Source: Asterella californica
Taxonomy: Eukaryota > Streptophyta > Marchantiopsida > Marchantiales > Aytoniaceae
Direction of reading: 5' to 3'
Assembly: GCA_036924285.1 (NCBI GenBank)
Contig: JAYKYS010000011.1
Coordinates: 6,944,001-7,008,000, forward strand
Length of the DNA stretch: 64,000 nt
The position numbers were made by a program, and so were the translations under genes. How positions within the stretch are numbered: position 1 is the stretch's first letter; the number at the start of each line of letters is the position of its first letter. The notes under the pieces are model-generated. The model was not told where the DNA came from, ran no database searches, and saw only the letters and a list, made by a program, of their open reading frames with translations. Below are positions 23,292-34,476 of the stretch, piece after piece.

Positions 23292-25655
23292 ATGGCCGAG
23301 AGACAAGGAGTTGGAAACCCTTCGGGCACGATTCCGCTGCAGGTTGATCCTGCTATAGGGCAAATGTTCCAAGCATTTGCTCTGTACATGGATCAACAAC
23401 CTGTTCAACGGAAGGAGGCGATGGCTACCAAGGCTTTGCATCCGGTGGTGAGGACATTGGATCAGTTTGAAGGGAGAAACATCTCCAAGTACCTGAAGTT
23501 CTATTCTCGAGAGATGGAGCTGAGTAAGGTACCGGAGAGGGAGATGGTACGGACGTTTGAGCTTGTTGTTGTCCCGGAGTTACGAGAACATGTGAAGGGG
23601 CTCATTCAAGCTCATGGAGCTAACTGGGAGGAGTTTTCTCTTCAGCTGAAGGAGGAATACTCTTTGGAGGATGCAGATCGGGTGACTAAGAAGTCATTCA
23701 TGGAGTGGGTGAACAAACCCAGCAAGGAACTAGTTGCTACCGAACTACTTCGGGAGTTTGAGAGACAGTTTCTTCAACTATCTCGGATGGAGAAGCTCAC
23801 ACTTGAGAATGACAAAGTGGAGCTATTTTTACAGTCAGCCAACAGTGAGCTACAAAGAGGGTTAGAGTTGCTGTTGGAAGATCGGACGAAAGACAATGGT
23901 CTCACATCTGATTGGAAGAATGTTAGCGAAGCAGTGGGAGTACTTGCAAAGCGAGAATACCGAAGAGGGAAGGTGGTTGTGAGTCAAGCACCAAGACCAC
24001 CGCCTATTGTGATACCACGCAGGCAACCAACGGTGCAGATTGCTTCTCTACCTACTATTTCGCTTCCTACTATTCCTATCACTACGGTTGTACCACAGCG
24101 GAATCAAGCAATGGAAGATTTGGAGAAGAAGATGAGAGACTTACAGATCAAGTTGACAAGGTTGGAGGAGAAGGATGGGGCACCTGAAGGGAGACCTACA
24201 CCAAAACAAGAATATGTTCAGAGGTGTATTTGGTGTGACAATACTGATCATCAACGGAAAGAATGCGGGAGCTTCACTGATGCCTTGCAGCAAGGCATAA
24301 TTTTCTGGAAGGAAGGAAAGATCGCCTTGAGAGACAACGGAGAGACTCTTAGGACCAACTTCGGTAGAGGAGGGATGAAGAAAGTTTTGGAGGATCATCT
24401 AACAGTGCATGATGTGACATCAGTAGAAGTTTCTACTTATGGAGTCAAGGTGATTAGCCAAAAAGAGAGTGCCTTTTTGAAACATGAGGATACGACTGAT
24501 ATGTGGAGTCACGCTGTGAGCACGAACAGAAAAGGGAAAATGGCAAGGGAGGGGTTGCTCAGAACAGCCACAGCAATCAGGAGTGCTACTGGATGGGATG
24601 ATCTCGTAGATGCTATGTCCGTTCATGCCTACGTAGCCAAGGCTCAACGTGAAGCTATCATGGAAGAGAAGCGTAGGAGAGATGAGGCTGGTCCAAGTGA
24701 GGAGAGAGCGGCTCCCAAGAGGCAACTAAGGGAAGATAGACTCCGACATGAGACTACACCTCTACGAGAAGAAGCTATGGAGGATGTCTTACCTTCTGGA
24801 AGTTCAGAGAAGAGTAATGGTAGGGAGAAAGGCAAAGCTCCCATGTATAAGTTGCAATCAGACATTGAAGCAGCAACAAACATGAAAGAGGTGTTACAGG
24901 AGAAGGTGCTCAATACAAAGATTGAGTTTACCTTGAGAGAGATCCTCGAGATTGCGAAGAAGGAGTTTCATGATGTCATCATTGACATTATCAAGTGGAA
25001 GAGACAATTGACGGGAGATACCGCAGTGTCCAGTGCTCTAGACACAGTGATTACAGAGGAAGAGGAGCGAGAGTTGGTTCATTCTTACAACACTCGTAAA
25101 GTTCGATTTGATGTGGATAAAGAAGAGGACGATAAGATCTCTAGTCATTACACTAGAGGGCATTGGACAAGAGCCACTACTGAAATCTTAGTGAATGTAG
25201 GAGAGATGAAAGATCCGGTGGTTGCTCTCATCGATCATGGATCTGAGATCAATATTGTCTCTAAGGACATCTACAAGCAGGGTGGATGGCTTGTTGATAT
25301 AGATCATGGTTGGATGATCCGAGCAGCAAACAACACACGAAGAGAACTCTATGGTGCTTGTCCGGATGTGAAGGTTAAGATAGGGAATGTGGTACTTGAA
25401 CAAAACTTCTTTGTTCAAGATACTACTTCCTATCCAGTTATTCTTGGTCAACCATTCATTACAGCTGTAAGGATGGAGACTAAGGTGCTGGATGACGGTT
25501 CTGCTTATGCTCGGATCAGGAGTCAGGATGGCAAAACAACGGTACAGTTCTTGAGTGTGTCTGCTAATCATGAGCGTAACCGAGATTACTTGCGGAGCGT
25601 TTCTCTACCCAAAGTCACTGAAGAGTTTAAGGATTTTTCCAGAGGGCCACTATAG
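23292..25655 (+). CDS. Gag-protease polyprotein of element IV
   Basis: 787 residues, ATG in a favourable context (TTACCATGG) 65 nt after the LTR. The N-terminal 230 residues form a Gag capsid-like helical region (FEGRNISKYLKFYSREMEL). A zinc knuckle CIWCDNTDHQRKEC (CX2CX4HX4C) lies near residue 312. A basic, charged linker follows (EEKRRRDEAGPSEERA). A retropepsin-type protease begins near residue 640 with ALIDHGSEINIVS; the active-site triad is D-H-G rather than D-S/T-G, then VILGQPFITAVRMETKV near the end. The same DHGS is present in II and III, so it is a family trait and not damage. The frame ends at TAG 25653-25655. pol follows in the -1 frame with the frameshift-type hairpin across the stop. 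It is intact, so this protein could still be made in principle. Confidence 0.9.
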   Translation: MAERQGVGNPSGTIPLQVDPAIGQMFQAFALYMDQQPVQRKEAMATKALHPVVRTLDQFEGRNISKYLKFYSREMELSKVPEREMVRTFELVVVPELREHVKGLIQAHGANWEEFSLQLKEEYSLEDADRVTKKSFMEWVNKPSKELVATELLREFERQFLQLSRMEKLTLENDKVELFLQSANSELQRGLELLLEDRTKDNGLTSDWKNVSEAVGVLAKREYRRGKVVVSQAPRPPPIVIPRRQPTVQIASLPTISLPTIPITTVVPQRNQAMEDLEKKMRDLQIKLTRLEEKDGAPEGRPTPKQEYVQRCIWCDNTDHQRKECGSFTDALQQGIIFWKEGKIALRDNGETLRTNFGRGGMKKVLEDHLTVHDVTSVEVSTYGVKVISQKESAFLKHEDTTDMWSHAVSTNRKGKMAREGLLRTATAIRSATGWDDLVDAMSVHAYVAKAQREAIMEEKRRRDEAGPSEERAAPKRQLREDRLRHETTPLREEAMEDVLPSGSSEKSNGREKGKAPMYKLQSDIEAATNMKEVLQEKVLNTKIEFTLREILEIAKKEFHDVIIDIIKWKRQLTGDTAVSSALDTVITEEEERELVHSYNTRKVRFDVDKEEDDKISSHYTRGHWTRATTEILVNVGEMKDPVVALIDHGSEINIVSKDIYKQGGWLVDIDHGWMIRAANNTRRELYGACPDVKVKIGNVVLEQNFFVQDTTSYPVILGQPFITAVRMETKVLDDGSAYARIRSQDGKTTVQFLSVSANHERNRDYLRSVSLPKVTEEFKDFSRGPL

Positions 25656-25670
25656 AGCGAGAGTATAGTG
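25631..25670 (+). promoter_or_regulatory. Remnant of the -1 frameshift signal, element IV
   Basis: The position of the slippery heptamer reads GGATTTT instead of GGGTTTT. After 10 nt comes the stem CACTATA (25648-25654), a 9-nt loop and TATAGTG (25664-25670). The stem is perfect but built from different base pairs than in II and III. The -1 frame from 25637 is open into pol. Confidence 0.6.
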
Positions 25671-28600
25671 ATACCGATACACAAGAGAAGGTACTCTCGT
25701 TGGAGAAGGATAGTGCCTTTTGTACAGGAGTGGTGAGATATTCGGAGAGTGGATTTGCTGTGTATACACAGCTTGCTGATCTTCAGAAATGGGAGAAGAA
25801 AGCTGTACAAAGAACCCAGAAAGATCTAAAAAGAGTTGGTGTGCTTAGTGAGGAGGATAAGATAGAGGGCGTTTACATGAAGATCGATTTGGATGATCCT
25901 TTGGAAGAGCTTCGCAAGGCTGAGCAAGGGAATGAAGACCAAGTTGTCTACATACGTTCTATGGAGCTTTACTCGGCTATAGAGTCATTCCAGATACCTG
26001 AAGTCAGAGTTGAGACCAGGTATAAAACGGTGGATAAAAAGGTGAAGCCGGTTGCACAACTGCTACCTAGCGACTCTGACCAATGAGTTCAACAAGCCTC
26101 AAAGGAGAAGAGCTTACGGTATCCTGATCAAATAGGTCACAAGTTTACAGAAGCTACGCTCAAGGAGTTGAAGGTTGGTTCTACCGACTTTCTTCTACCT
26201 GCTGAGGAGAGGAAGTTCAAGGAGATGTTAAGTAGGCATGGGGAAACTTTTGCTTTTGAGCCTTCAGAAATTGGGTGTGTAGATCCAAGCGTTGTAGCAC
26301 CGATGATCATATTTACGGTACCGCATACGCCTTGGGACTTAAGACCAATTCCCGTACCTAGGGCACATCTGCCTAAGCTTATGGAGCTTCTAAAGAAGAA
26401 GATGCGGATGAGAATCCTTGAGCCATCGTTTGCACCGTATTCTAGGCGATGGTTTACAGTGTCGAAGAAGAGCGGAGCGCTACGGTTCATTCAGGATATG
26501 CAACCGATGAATGAGGTGACCATCAGAAATACGGGGATCGGACCTATCGTGAGAGAGTTTGCTGAAGCATTCGCTGGTAGAGCCATTTACTCGATAAGAG
26601 ACCTCTACTCTAGATACGATCAGTTTCAGCTTGCTGAAAGGAGTAGAGACGTCACTACTATGAGGACGCTGTTGGGTTTGGTAAGGATGTGCACATTGCC
26701 GCAGGGGGCAACAAATTCTATTGCACACATGATGAACGGGATGAACAAAGTTCTTCGAGACTTCATCCCGGAGAAGACCATGTCTTTCTTAGATGACATT
26801 CCAATCAAAGGATGTGTAGAAGAGCAGAAAGATGAGAGAGTCAATCAGAGGGGGTGTTGAAAATTTGTGACTGATCATATTCTAGATTGTGATCAGATTT
26901 TATCACGGCTCGAGGAGGTTCACTTGACGCTATCGGGTGCTAAATCTTTGTTTGGAGTTCGTGAGGTTGTGATTGTGGGGCACTTGTGCGGGTGGTTTGG
27001 TCGCAAACCTGATCCTAACAAGGTGGATGCCATACAGCGGATGAAGGACACATGTAGCTCAACAACAGAGGTGTGAAGGTTCTTAGGAGCTTGCGTGTTC
27101 TATCATGTGTGGATTCCTCATTTTGCTCATGTATCAGATCCACTCTATGGTTTGTTACGGAAGAGCACGAAGTTCAGATGGAAGGAGAGGCATATCGAAG
27201 CGGTGCAGAAGCTAAAGCAGTTGTTGTCTTCTCCATCTGTGCTACGAAGAGTGAGTTATGAAGATGGTAAACACGTGATAATCACGGTTGATACAAGTCC
27301 GATAGCCATTGGGTGGGCAGTGGGACAAGATGATGAGGATGGAAACCGGTTTGCAATCAGATTTGGAGCCAAAGTGTTGAGTGAGCGACAGCGAAACTAC
27401 CCACAAGTAAAGCGAGAGCTATGGGGGGTAGTTACTGCGATGAAAGTTGAGAAGGACTATTTGATTGGAGCACCGGTGATAGTGGAGACGGATTGTTTGC
27501 CATTGTTAGGGATGATTACGAATTGTAACACTCTTGATATCGCTATGTTGCGATGGATTGCTTATATCAAGTAGTTGAATCCGGAATTTAGACACATAGC
27601 GGGAAAAGATAACCCGGTAGCAGATATGTTGTCTAGGGCCAGATATGAGGATGAAGAGGATTTGACAGAAGACACAGAAGATATAGACACGATCGTCTTT
27701 TGTAGAGCTCAGAAGGGAATGAATGAACATCAAAACTCATTCATGGAGGAGCTATACGAAGGAGAATGGTTAGACATTGGACGTTATCTTGGTTCGCTGA
27801 CCAGGCAACCAGAATGGAATGATGCTCAGTTCAAACAGATCAGGAGGAAGGCTTACAACTACATACAACAAGGGGGCTATCTGTGGAAGCGCGCCAAGCG
27901 AAGTGGCGAGATGCCGCAACGGGTTGTGTGTAAGCAAGAGATGCAAACCCAGCTCATTCAAGAATTCCATGGGAGCTTATGGGCTGGACATCGGGGTATT
28001 TATGCCACCTTTACCAAACTCAAGGAGAGATATTGGTGGCGTAACATGTACAGAGATGTAGTGCGATTTGTGGAGACGTGTGTAACTTGCCAGATGTATT
28101 CTGACATCCGGCATCGAGATGAGCTTCATCCTACGTATCCACTTGCAATGCATTACAAGTGGGTAGTAGATCAGGTTACGATGTCGGTTGGGATATGGCA
28201 GATGAGATACTTGGTTTTGGCACGGGAGGATTTATCGAACCAAGTCGAAGGACGCGCTCTGCGCATAAACACTACAGAAGGGGTGTGTAGATTTCTACTT
28301 GAAGATGTGATCTGCAGATACGGATGTGTTGGGAAGATTACAGCAGACCGCGGAGAACTGAATGCTCACGAAGCTGATATGTTCTTCAAAAGGCGGGGAA
28401 TCAAGTTAGCTCTTACCATGACTTACAACCCAGATTGAAATGCAAAGAGTGAACGCGGCCATCCTCCTATCAGGAAAGCCATTGTGAAAGCTTGCAACGG
28501 AATGGTGAGAGAATGGCCAAGGCTTCTACCATTTGCTCTATGGCCAATCGTACAACTCATAGCTCGGTGACCGGATACATGCCAGCAGAACTAATGCAAG

Positions 28601-29149
28601 GGCAAAAACCGATCATGCCTATCGAAGAGCAAATACCTACTTGGAGTGTTCTACCTTGGGAAGATAATCTCTAGAGAGGATCTTCTCGCTCTTAGGATTC
28701 GTCAGTTGGAGCGGAGACCAGAGGATGTGGAGCTAGCTCTGGAACGATTACGAAAAGCTTGCTTGAAGAACAAAGACAGATTTGATAAGCGACATCGACT
28801 ACGACCTAAGGAGATCCAGGAAGATGATTGGGTGTTGGTATACGATAGCAGCTTGGATAACCAGCATAGTTCGTTGCGGAAGTTTCCTAAACGCTGGTTT
28901 GGACCTTACGTGGTTGTTCGTATTCATGTCAACGCCACATACATGCTACGCGAGTTAGATGGTGCGCGGCTTAAAGTTCTGATAGCAGGGAAACGGATAA
29001 AACTCTTTAAGCGGCAAGATGAGGACATAGATATTGAGGAGGTCAGTACCAAGTTTGATCTCTCTCAAGATCAAGATGAGAGTCCAGATGAAGGTGTAAA
29101 GCCCGAGGGGGAGACTCCCGAAGAAGAAGATGAGGAAGAAGTGGTGTGA
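25637..29149 (+). pseudogene. pol of element IV (RT, RNase H, integrase), disrupted
   Basis: Frame -1 relative to gag-pro. RT motifs are ILEPSFAPYSRRWFTVSKK, YSIRDLYSRYDQFQL, LPQGATNSI and the catalytic FLDDIPIKG near 26790. RNase H has ITVDTSPIAIGWAVGQDD near 27285 and KDNPVADMLSRA near 27606. The integrase zinc-binding part is WAGHRG...CVTCQMY near 27980-28095, with DRGEL near 28348 and a GPY-type tail near 28800-29010. In-frame stops lie at about 26084, 26858, 27074, 27572 and 28436. One base is lost near 28540 and a second frame change falls near 28670. At 27074 a relative has an Arg codon, fitting CGA to TGA. The acidic end (EGETPEEEDEEEVV) closes the frame 65 bp before the right LTR. 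Confidence 0.9.
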
Positions 29150-29176
29150 TGCCAACCACAACGTATGGTTAGGTTG

Positions 29177-29196
29177 GTGCATACCGGAGGATGCAC
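29177..29196 (+). promoter_or_regulatory. Hairpin upstream of the PPT in element IV
   Basis: GTGCAT, loop ACCGGAGG, ATGCAC: a perfect 6-bp stem. In III the stem is GCACAT/ATGTGC with the same loop, so pairing is kept by changes on both sides. Confidence 0.7.
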
Positions 29197-29200
29197 AGGT

Positions 29201-29214
29201 TTAGAGGGGGTGGA
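29201..29214 (+). promoter_or_regulatory. Polypurine tract of element IV
   Basis: TTAGAGGGGGTGGA immediately before the right LTR, the same sequence as in element II. Confidence 0.85.
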
Positions 29215-29325
29215 TATCGTGTTGTGGATTGGCTAGGGTGTGAAACCACCACATATCCTTATCGTACGTGTTTGGTGTTGAGGAGCCACTGGGACCTTAT
29301 CGTGTCAAAAGATAAGACTCCACGT
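29215..29325 (+). repeat. 3' LTR of element IV, first part
   Basis: The first 111 bp of the right LTR, matching 20697-20807. It begins TATCG in place of TGTCG. It is cut by element III at ACGT (29322-29325), and the remainder continues at 48433. Confidence 0.93.
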
Positions 29326-31339
29326 TGTCGTAGTGCATGACGTTCAAGGTGCGGAAATGGAACTTTAGAAGACACTCAACATGCATTTGTTCGGGAAGCT
29401 GCGCCCTAGCTTATCAAGCTGGGCAGGAGCTAAGCTGGGGCCATGCTTGACAAGCTGCCCCCTAGCTTAAACTGAAATATCACCTTGAAAGAGGTCGAAG
29501 AGCATCAGAATGCAGAGCTCGGCGAGGAGAGCGACTTCGTGCTTCCAGTTTCGACAGAAAGTGTTTTAAGTAGTAGTTAGTACGAGTTTTAGACTGAGAA
29601 ATGTATGAAAGAGGGAAATCCGTCGATTCTAGCTCGTGACTCGAACTCAGAATCTGAAAGCATGAGCGTGTAGGTGTTCACAAGTACTATAGTTTTGACT
29701 CTTTATTCATAGAAAACGGAGTTGTATAGTGAAGTTAGCGTAGGAAAGGCTAGTAAAGACTTTACAGAGAAACTTCTTAGTAAAAGCATGTGTACAGAGA
29801 ATTTAACTATTTTGAACGGAACCAAAGGCCATCCCAGTGATAGGGCGCCTGCCTAGGAGGGAAGTGGTCTCAAGATCAATCCCTCTTGACCTCTGGTTCC
29901 TATTCCAGCATGTTGGCCTCCCGGATGGGAGTCTATGTTGGGTGTGCAACCATGTCCTGCATATCTAGGGGCGGGAGACCGATATCTCCCTTAATCGTGG
30001 GCTTCCTGGACTAAGCCTCCGCATGCCATCCTGAATATACTATGGGAGATACCTGGTGCGCATATGGGGGGGCTGTAAGCCCTGTGGGGCAGCCTCATAA
30101 GTGTTAGGGCTTCGGCCTACATTGGATGGCTTGTAGTATATTCAGGGTGGCATCAAGATGGCATCAAGGGCACGGGAAACTTTTGTCAATCTGTTATTTA
30201 TCCATCGAGTCGGTTTAGTAATGGCGAAGGAAGCAGTGTGACGTTTTACAGTGAAGGAGTCTGCTTTACAGAGGTAGTTGTGTACTTTTATTTAAAAAAG
30301 AGTCAGTTTTGAAAGAAGAGTTTTGTACGTAAGGACAGTAAGGGGGCAGCTTAAGCTGGGGGCCTGCTTGTGATAAGCGACTGTGCTTATAAGGACAGCA
30401 GGGGGGCAGCTTAAGCTGGGCCCTTAGCTTTTAGGTTAAGTACCTGCGACGGCTGAAGATCGGGGGACACTTTTTGAGGAGATTTTTCTACAGAAAGCTG
30501 GGAGTTGAAGCGGAAGGGGAAGCTTGCGGGCTGAGGGAGATCAATTTTTTCTGAGAGAACTGAATTGAGGATTTGGGTGATCGTAACAGAGAGACGGACA
30601 AGTATTTGGGGGACTGAGAGCAGTTTGGAGGTAAAATTTCTTCTGATCGGACAGGAGGTAGTTTTATTTGAAGGAGATCGTTTTGATAGTCTGCAAGGGA
30701 CTCTTGATTGACGCGGGATTAAATTCTTGATAGTTTTAGTTGAGAGGTTGACGCAAAGAGGAGATTAAGAGTTTGGTCTCCAAATTTCACCTATTAGACT
30801 TGAGTTGAGGTGAATTTGGTGGAAAGAGAGCATTATTTGAGCGGAGGAGGGGGACTGAGACTGAGAAGGTCAGGTTTTTCTGAGAAATTTCAGTGTTGGA
30901 GCTGTCGTTGGAGGGGATACAAGGTGTTGGAGTTTCAGATCTTCATCGATTGTAGGTTCTGGAGAGAAATCTGCTGGAGAAAAGACTAGTTGAGTGGGAA
31001 TTGACTGTTTGGCATCTGCGGTGATCAACGTAAGGAGTTGAGTAGAGATAGGTCTGTAAACTGATATATGTGGAGGACTATTGAGTGTGCTTGGAAGAGA
31101 AATAAAGCATCGTGAGTTCAGTATTCTCCTATCTGTTATGTCTGAAGGTGGATATGTCTCCTGAGACTTGAGACTTGATCTGTTGATTAGTAAGTGATCT
31201 ATAGTCATAGTCACTGTGGGCGACTTCAGCTGTTGCGATCTCTTGCTTGGCTCTTGTCTTGGTATACAATCTCTGCTTCTATCTCGCGATCTATCACAGC
31301 CAGAAGGCTCGCCCTTCCTGAGAAGGACTCTCCTCGACA
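29326..31339 (+). repeat. 5' LTR of element III
   Basis: 2014 bp. It contains an embedded SINE-like segment (29821-30175) and a 60-bp direct repeat with the palindrome CAGCTTAAGCTG (about 30330 and 30390). Its 3' end is CTCCTCGACA. Confidence 0.93.
29821..30175 (+). mobile_element. tRNA-derived SINE-like sequence inside the element III LTR
   Basis: A tRNA-like head: CAGTGATAGGGCGCC at 29835-29849 resembles an A box, and GATCAATCC at 29874-29882 fits the B-box consensus GWTCRANNC. The body holds a hairpin: GCCATCCTGAATATACTA (30025-30042) pairs with 30134-30151 at 17 of 18 positions. The same segment is in the other LTR (46911-47265), so it entered the LTR before this copy transposed. I could not define a target duplication of its own. 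Confidence 0.55.
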
Positions 31340-31345
31340 TAAATC

Positions 31346-31363
31346 TGGTGCTTCCATTGAGAG
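31346..31363 (+). promoter_or_regulatory. Primer-binding site of element III
   Basis: TGGTGCTTCCATTGAGAG, six bases after the LTR end; the same site with one change is at 53138-53155 in element II. The complement ends TGGAAGCACCA, which resembles the 3' end of tRNA-Thr as I remember it from yeast; treat that assignment as tentative. Confidence 0.7.
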
Positions 31364-32214
31364 TCATCTTGGGGTGAATAATCGCTGAGGTTGCTGAGGT
31401 TGAGATTTGCATACAAGGGAAGATGGATCGCAAGAGCGGGAGTGGTGCTACTGCCTCTACGGCTGGAGCATCGACGTCTACTGCTGCACCTTCGGCTACG
31501 CCTATGTCTTCGGCAGCCACTGCAGCATCAGGTCTAGATACTACTGAGATACTGAAGACGCTTGCGGCTTTGGTTCAACAACATCCGATCGTCGGAGGGG
31601 GTGAGTTGAAATCTACAAAAGCTTTGCAGGCGATTGTAAATAGGTGTGGAAGATTTGAAGGCAGAGATATTTCCAGATATCTTCGTGAGTACAGAGGAGA
31701 GATGGAGCTTGTGAGGGTGACCGATGCAGAGATGATTGGAAGTTTTGAGTTGGCTGTGATTCTTGAGTTGAGAGATTAAGTCAGAGATGTACAGAGGAGA
31801 AATCTTGGGGTTTGGGCAAGTTTTGAGCGAGCTCTCCGAGAGGAATTCTTGGAGGAGGATTCTGAGAGAGTTACTAGGAGGACTTTTTTGGATTGGATTG
31901 AGCAGCAACCTGGCCATAGGATGGGGTTGAATGAGTTGCTAAGAGAGTTCGATCGAAGATACCGACAGCTTTCGACGCTCGAACGGATAACTTTGGATGC
32001 TAGAAGGACAGAGCTCTTCTTGCAAGCCACCGATGAGGCTACAGCAGATCGATTATGCTTCATGTTAGCAGATCGATCAGCTGAAGGAGGTGTTACTATG
32101 GATTGGGGAAGAGTGGAAGATGCTGTGGCCGTTCTAACAAGACAGCGACGAGGGAGAGTGGTCGTAGGAGGACGACCGCTTGCAGAGGTGATCCATCAAC
32201 CTTATGCTCCTCTG

Positions 32215-32218
32215 GTAC
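32215..32218. repeat. Left target-site duplication of element V (GTAC)
   Basis: Identical to 40981-40984. One copy is needed to restore the element III gag codons. Confidence 0.9.
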
Positions 32219-33133
32219 TGTAACGACCTATGTTACACATAGGAAGTTTGTCAATTAGTAAGGTGTTTAGTTATAACTAAGGGTTGAGAATGTTTATTTG
32301 CTGCCAAAGTACTTTTAGGAGGTATCAAGTTAGTCATGACTAGCTAAAAGTTAGTTATGGTTAAACTTAGCTGTACTTTTGGCAGAATTCAGATATTTGC
32401 TAAAGAGTGAGCACTACTATCTTGTCATCTTGTCTAAAAGGTAGAAAGGAGGTGGAAAGTATCTCTTATCTCCTTTTTGACTTGATATTAGTGGTTGGAT
32501 TAAAGTTGTGGACTTTGTGGGCATTAAAAACAAGAAGAGATTCCACATGTTTCCTTTTTAGTGGGTCCTAGTGTAGAGGGGGGGTGGAAATTCGAGATTC
32601 CTTGAGAATATTCCAGAATCCTTCTAGAAGTTGTTGACTTTGAAGGAATAAGCCCATGTGAAAAGGTAAAAAGCCCATGTGATCAATGCTTTTACCTTAA
32701 GTAATATCTTAGTAAAACCCGGTAAAAGTAGTTACGGCTGAGTTACCGAGGGTACCAAAGTAAAAACCTAGAATGTATAAATAGAGGAGTAGAGAAGAGC
32801 TCCTCATCCTTGTTTTCACATCGTCGTAATGACAACTTGAGTAATATAGAGAGTGTGGGATATTTTTAGCATGTGAGAACTTGAGAGACGTCGTTAGAAT
32901 GGAGGATTTTAGTGGATGAGATTATGGAGATTTTAGTTGATAAGTTTGTGGGTGTATGAATGAGAGTGAACTTAGCATTTTTCCCTTCAAGATTCATGGT
33001 GTGCTTCCATCAAAGCCATCAGAGGTGACCCCTGAGTGAGAGACAGGCCCGACAGTTGCAGATTCGTGGATGACGATCGTGGAGGTTGAGAGATCGGGGG
33101 GTAGTTGATCGTTAGGACCGCGGAGGGTTTACA
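32219..33133 (+). repeat. 5' LTR of element V
   Basis: 915 bp, TGTAACGACCTATG...GGGTTTACA. TATAAATA at 32776-32783 is a textbook TATA box, followed by a short purine-rich stretch and a likely start about 30 nt on. Confidence 0.95.
32776..32783 (+). promoter_or_regulatory. TATA box in the element V 5' LTR
   Basis: TATAAATA, repeated in the 3' LTR at 40623-40630. It is placed about two thirds into the LTR, leaving roughly 320 bp for R and U5. Confidence 0.65.
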
Positions 33134-33137
33134 TTTT

Positions 33138-33154
33138 TGGTTCCGTTGCCGGGA
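33138..33154 (+). promoter_or_regulatory. Primer-binding site of element V
   Basis: TGGTTCCGTTGCCGGGA, four bases after the LTR. It resembles the tRNA-Asp site TGGCGCCGTTGCCGGGGA known from plant Tat/Athila elements, differing in the acceptor part. Confidence 0.7.
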
Positions 33155-33442
33155 CCTCACTTGAAGGGATCGGTGAACGATGTTTAGAGTTCAGTTCTAT
33201 ATTCGACAAAAGGAGATTATGAGAGAGCACATGGAGAGAACGTTGGGAGGAGAGAGAGCTAACGCGATGTTAGCAACGTTAGAACCTTTCGTGTATCCCG
33301 TAGTGATATATGACGCGTTCGAAGTCATTCTTTACATCTTGTTCACTTAGAAAGGGTTTGAGGAGAGTTGAAAGGAGGTGCAACAAGAGTTGTAGAGAAG
33401 GAGGAGAGAAAAGTTATTAGAGGAGAGAAATTTGTGAGTTTA

Positions 33443-33910
33443 GAAATTCTGCTCTCTGGAAAATTTGTACAGTCGCTGTCAACTTTTCTGTGAATTTTAT
33501 TTTCCTGAGAAACTTTCCAATGTTTTAGATTGGCTGATAACCTATCTAAGACAAAAGGAATCATAGGAAAAGGTGGTCTAGAGAGGGAGCAATGATTTTT
33601 CAAAGTTGAGGGGGTCTATTCGTGAGAGTTGAGGAATTCTGTTCTCTGGAAAAAGTTTACAGTCAGTGTCAGATTTTCTGTGAATTTTATTTTCCTGAGA
33701 AACTTTCCAGTGTTTTAGAGTGGCTGATAAGCTATCCAGGACAAAAGAAATCATGAGAAGATGAGGTCTGAAGAGGGAGAAAGGATTTTTCAAAGTGGAG
33801 GGGGTTGACAACCATGAGGGAAGTGAAAATATACAAATTTCAGTTCTCTGAAAATTTGTACAGTCATCACCATCTCTTCTGATTAGGGAAGTTTCTGTTG
33901 AAACTTCATG
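33443..33910 (+). repeat. Repeated leader between the element V PBS and its first ORF (two and a half units of about 190 bp)
   Basis: Units start near 33443, 33633 and 33836. Each begins GAAATTCTG-TCTCTGGAAAA-TT-TACAGTC, then TTCTGTGAATTTTATTTTCC and GAGAAACTTTCCA; the third is partial. The units differ at perhaps one base in ten. No reading frame is shared, so the repeats act, if at all, as RNA or DNA. Confidence 0.8.
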
Positions 33911-34020
33911 ATTTAGTAGCTTGGAGGTTGAGCTACTGGAGACCACAAAAATCTTGGAGAGATCTCTTACCAACTAAGAGAGATACGTTTCGGCATACAA
34001 GGAGGTCTTGAAGATACGTC

Positions 34021-34338
34021 ATGGGGAATCCAGTTCGAATGACGAGGTGGAAGAAGAGACGTTTAGGAGTTCGAACAGAGACGGAGAAGCCCAAGTTAAG
34101 TATAGATGAGTTACGAACACGCATCTATAGCACTTGGGGTGCCCTCTTTACTCTATACGAAGAAGCTTCCGCGACAATTGGCACAGATTTGAAGAAAGTC
34201 GAGTTTAAAGCATCATTCACTATGGAGGCCACGAATGCTCCTGGTGAAATAGAGTTGGATCCTTACAAGAGTGAGTTCAAGATGTCTGTTGTGATGAGTA
34301 CAAACGAGGGTGAGGAGGATCATATCTTTGATAGTTAA
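34021..34338 (+). CDS. Small ORF 1 of element V, function unknown
   Basis: 105 residues, ATG at 34021. It starts with a basic N-terminus (RWKKRRLGVRTETEKPK) and becomes acidic at the end (STNEGEEDHIFDS). I recognise no domain. It lies between the repeated leader and ORF 2 and is not in frame with gag-pol. Ty3/gypsy elements normally start with gag, so an extra upstream frame is unusual. It may be an accessory protein, a decayed gag N-terminus, or not translated at all. Confidence 0.5.
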   Translation: MGNPVRMTRWKKRRLGVRTETEKPKLSIDELRTRIYSTWGALFTLYEEASATIGTDLKKVEFKASFTMEATNAPGEIELDPYKSEFKMSVVMSTNEGEEDHIFDS

Positions 34339-34476
34339 TATTAGATTAGATTTTATTTCGTGTATAGCATGTATAATGCACGATTTCTAATATAAAGCTC
34401 GGAAGAGTTAAGAAAGTAATGTAGAATTATTTTCCTCTATGATATTTTGTCCACTTAATGGTTGAGAAGGTGCAAC

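Noticed and set aside
28439..28674. Separate small gene at the end of element IV pol
   Set aside because: It is the integrase continuation in a shifted frame (relatives have the same GYMPAELM block), produced by a one-base loss near 28540.
30870..31520. Minus-strand open frame of 216 codons
   Set aside because: Antisense to the end of the element III LTR and the start of gag. The similar frame at 47959-48429 exists only because the LTR is repeated.
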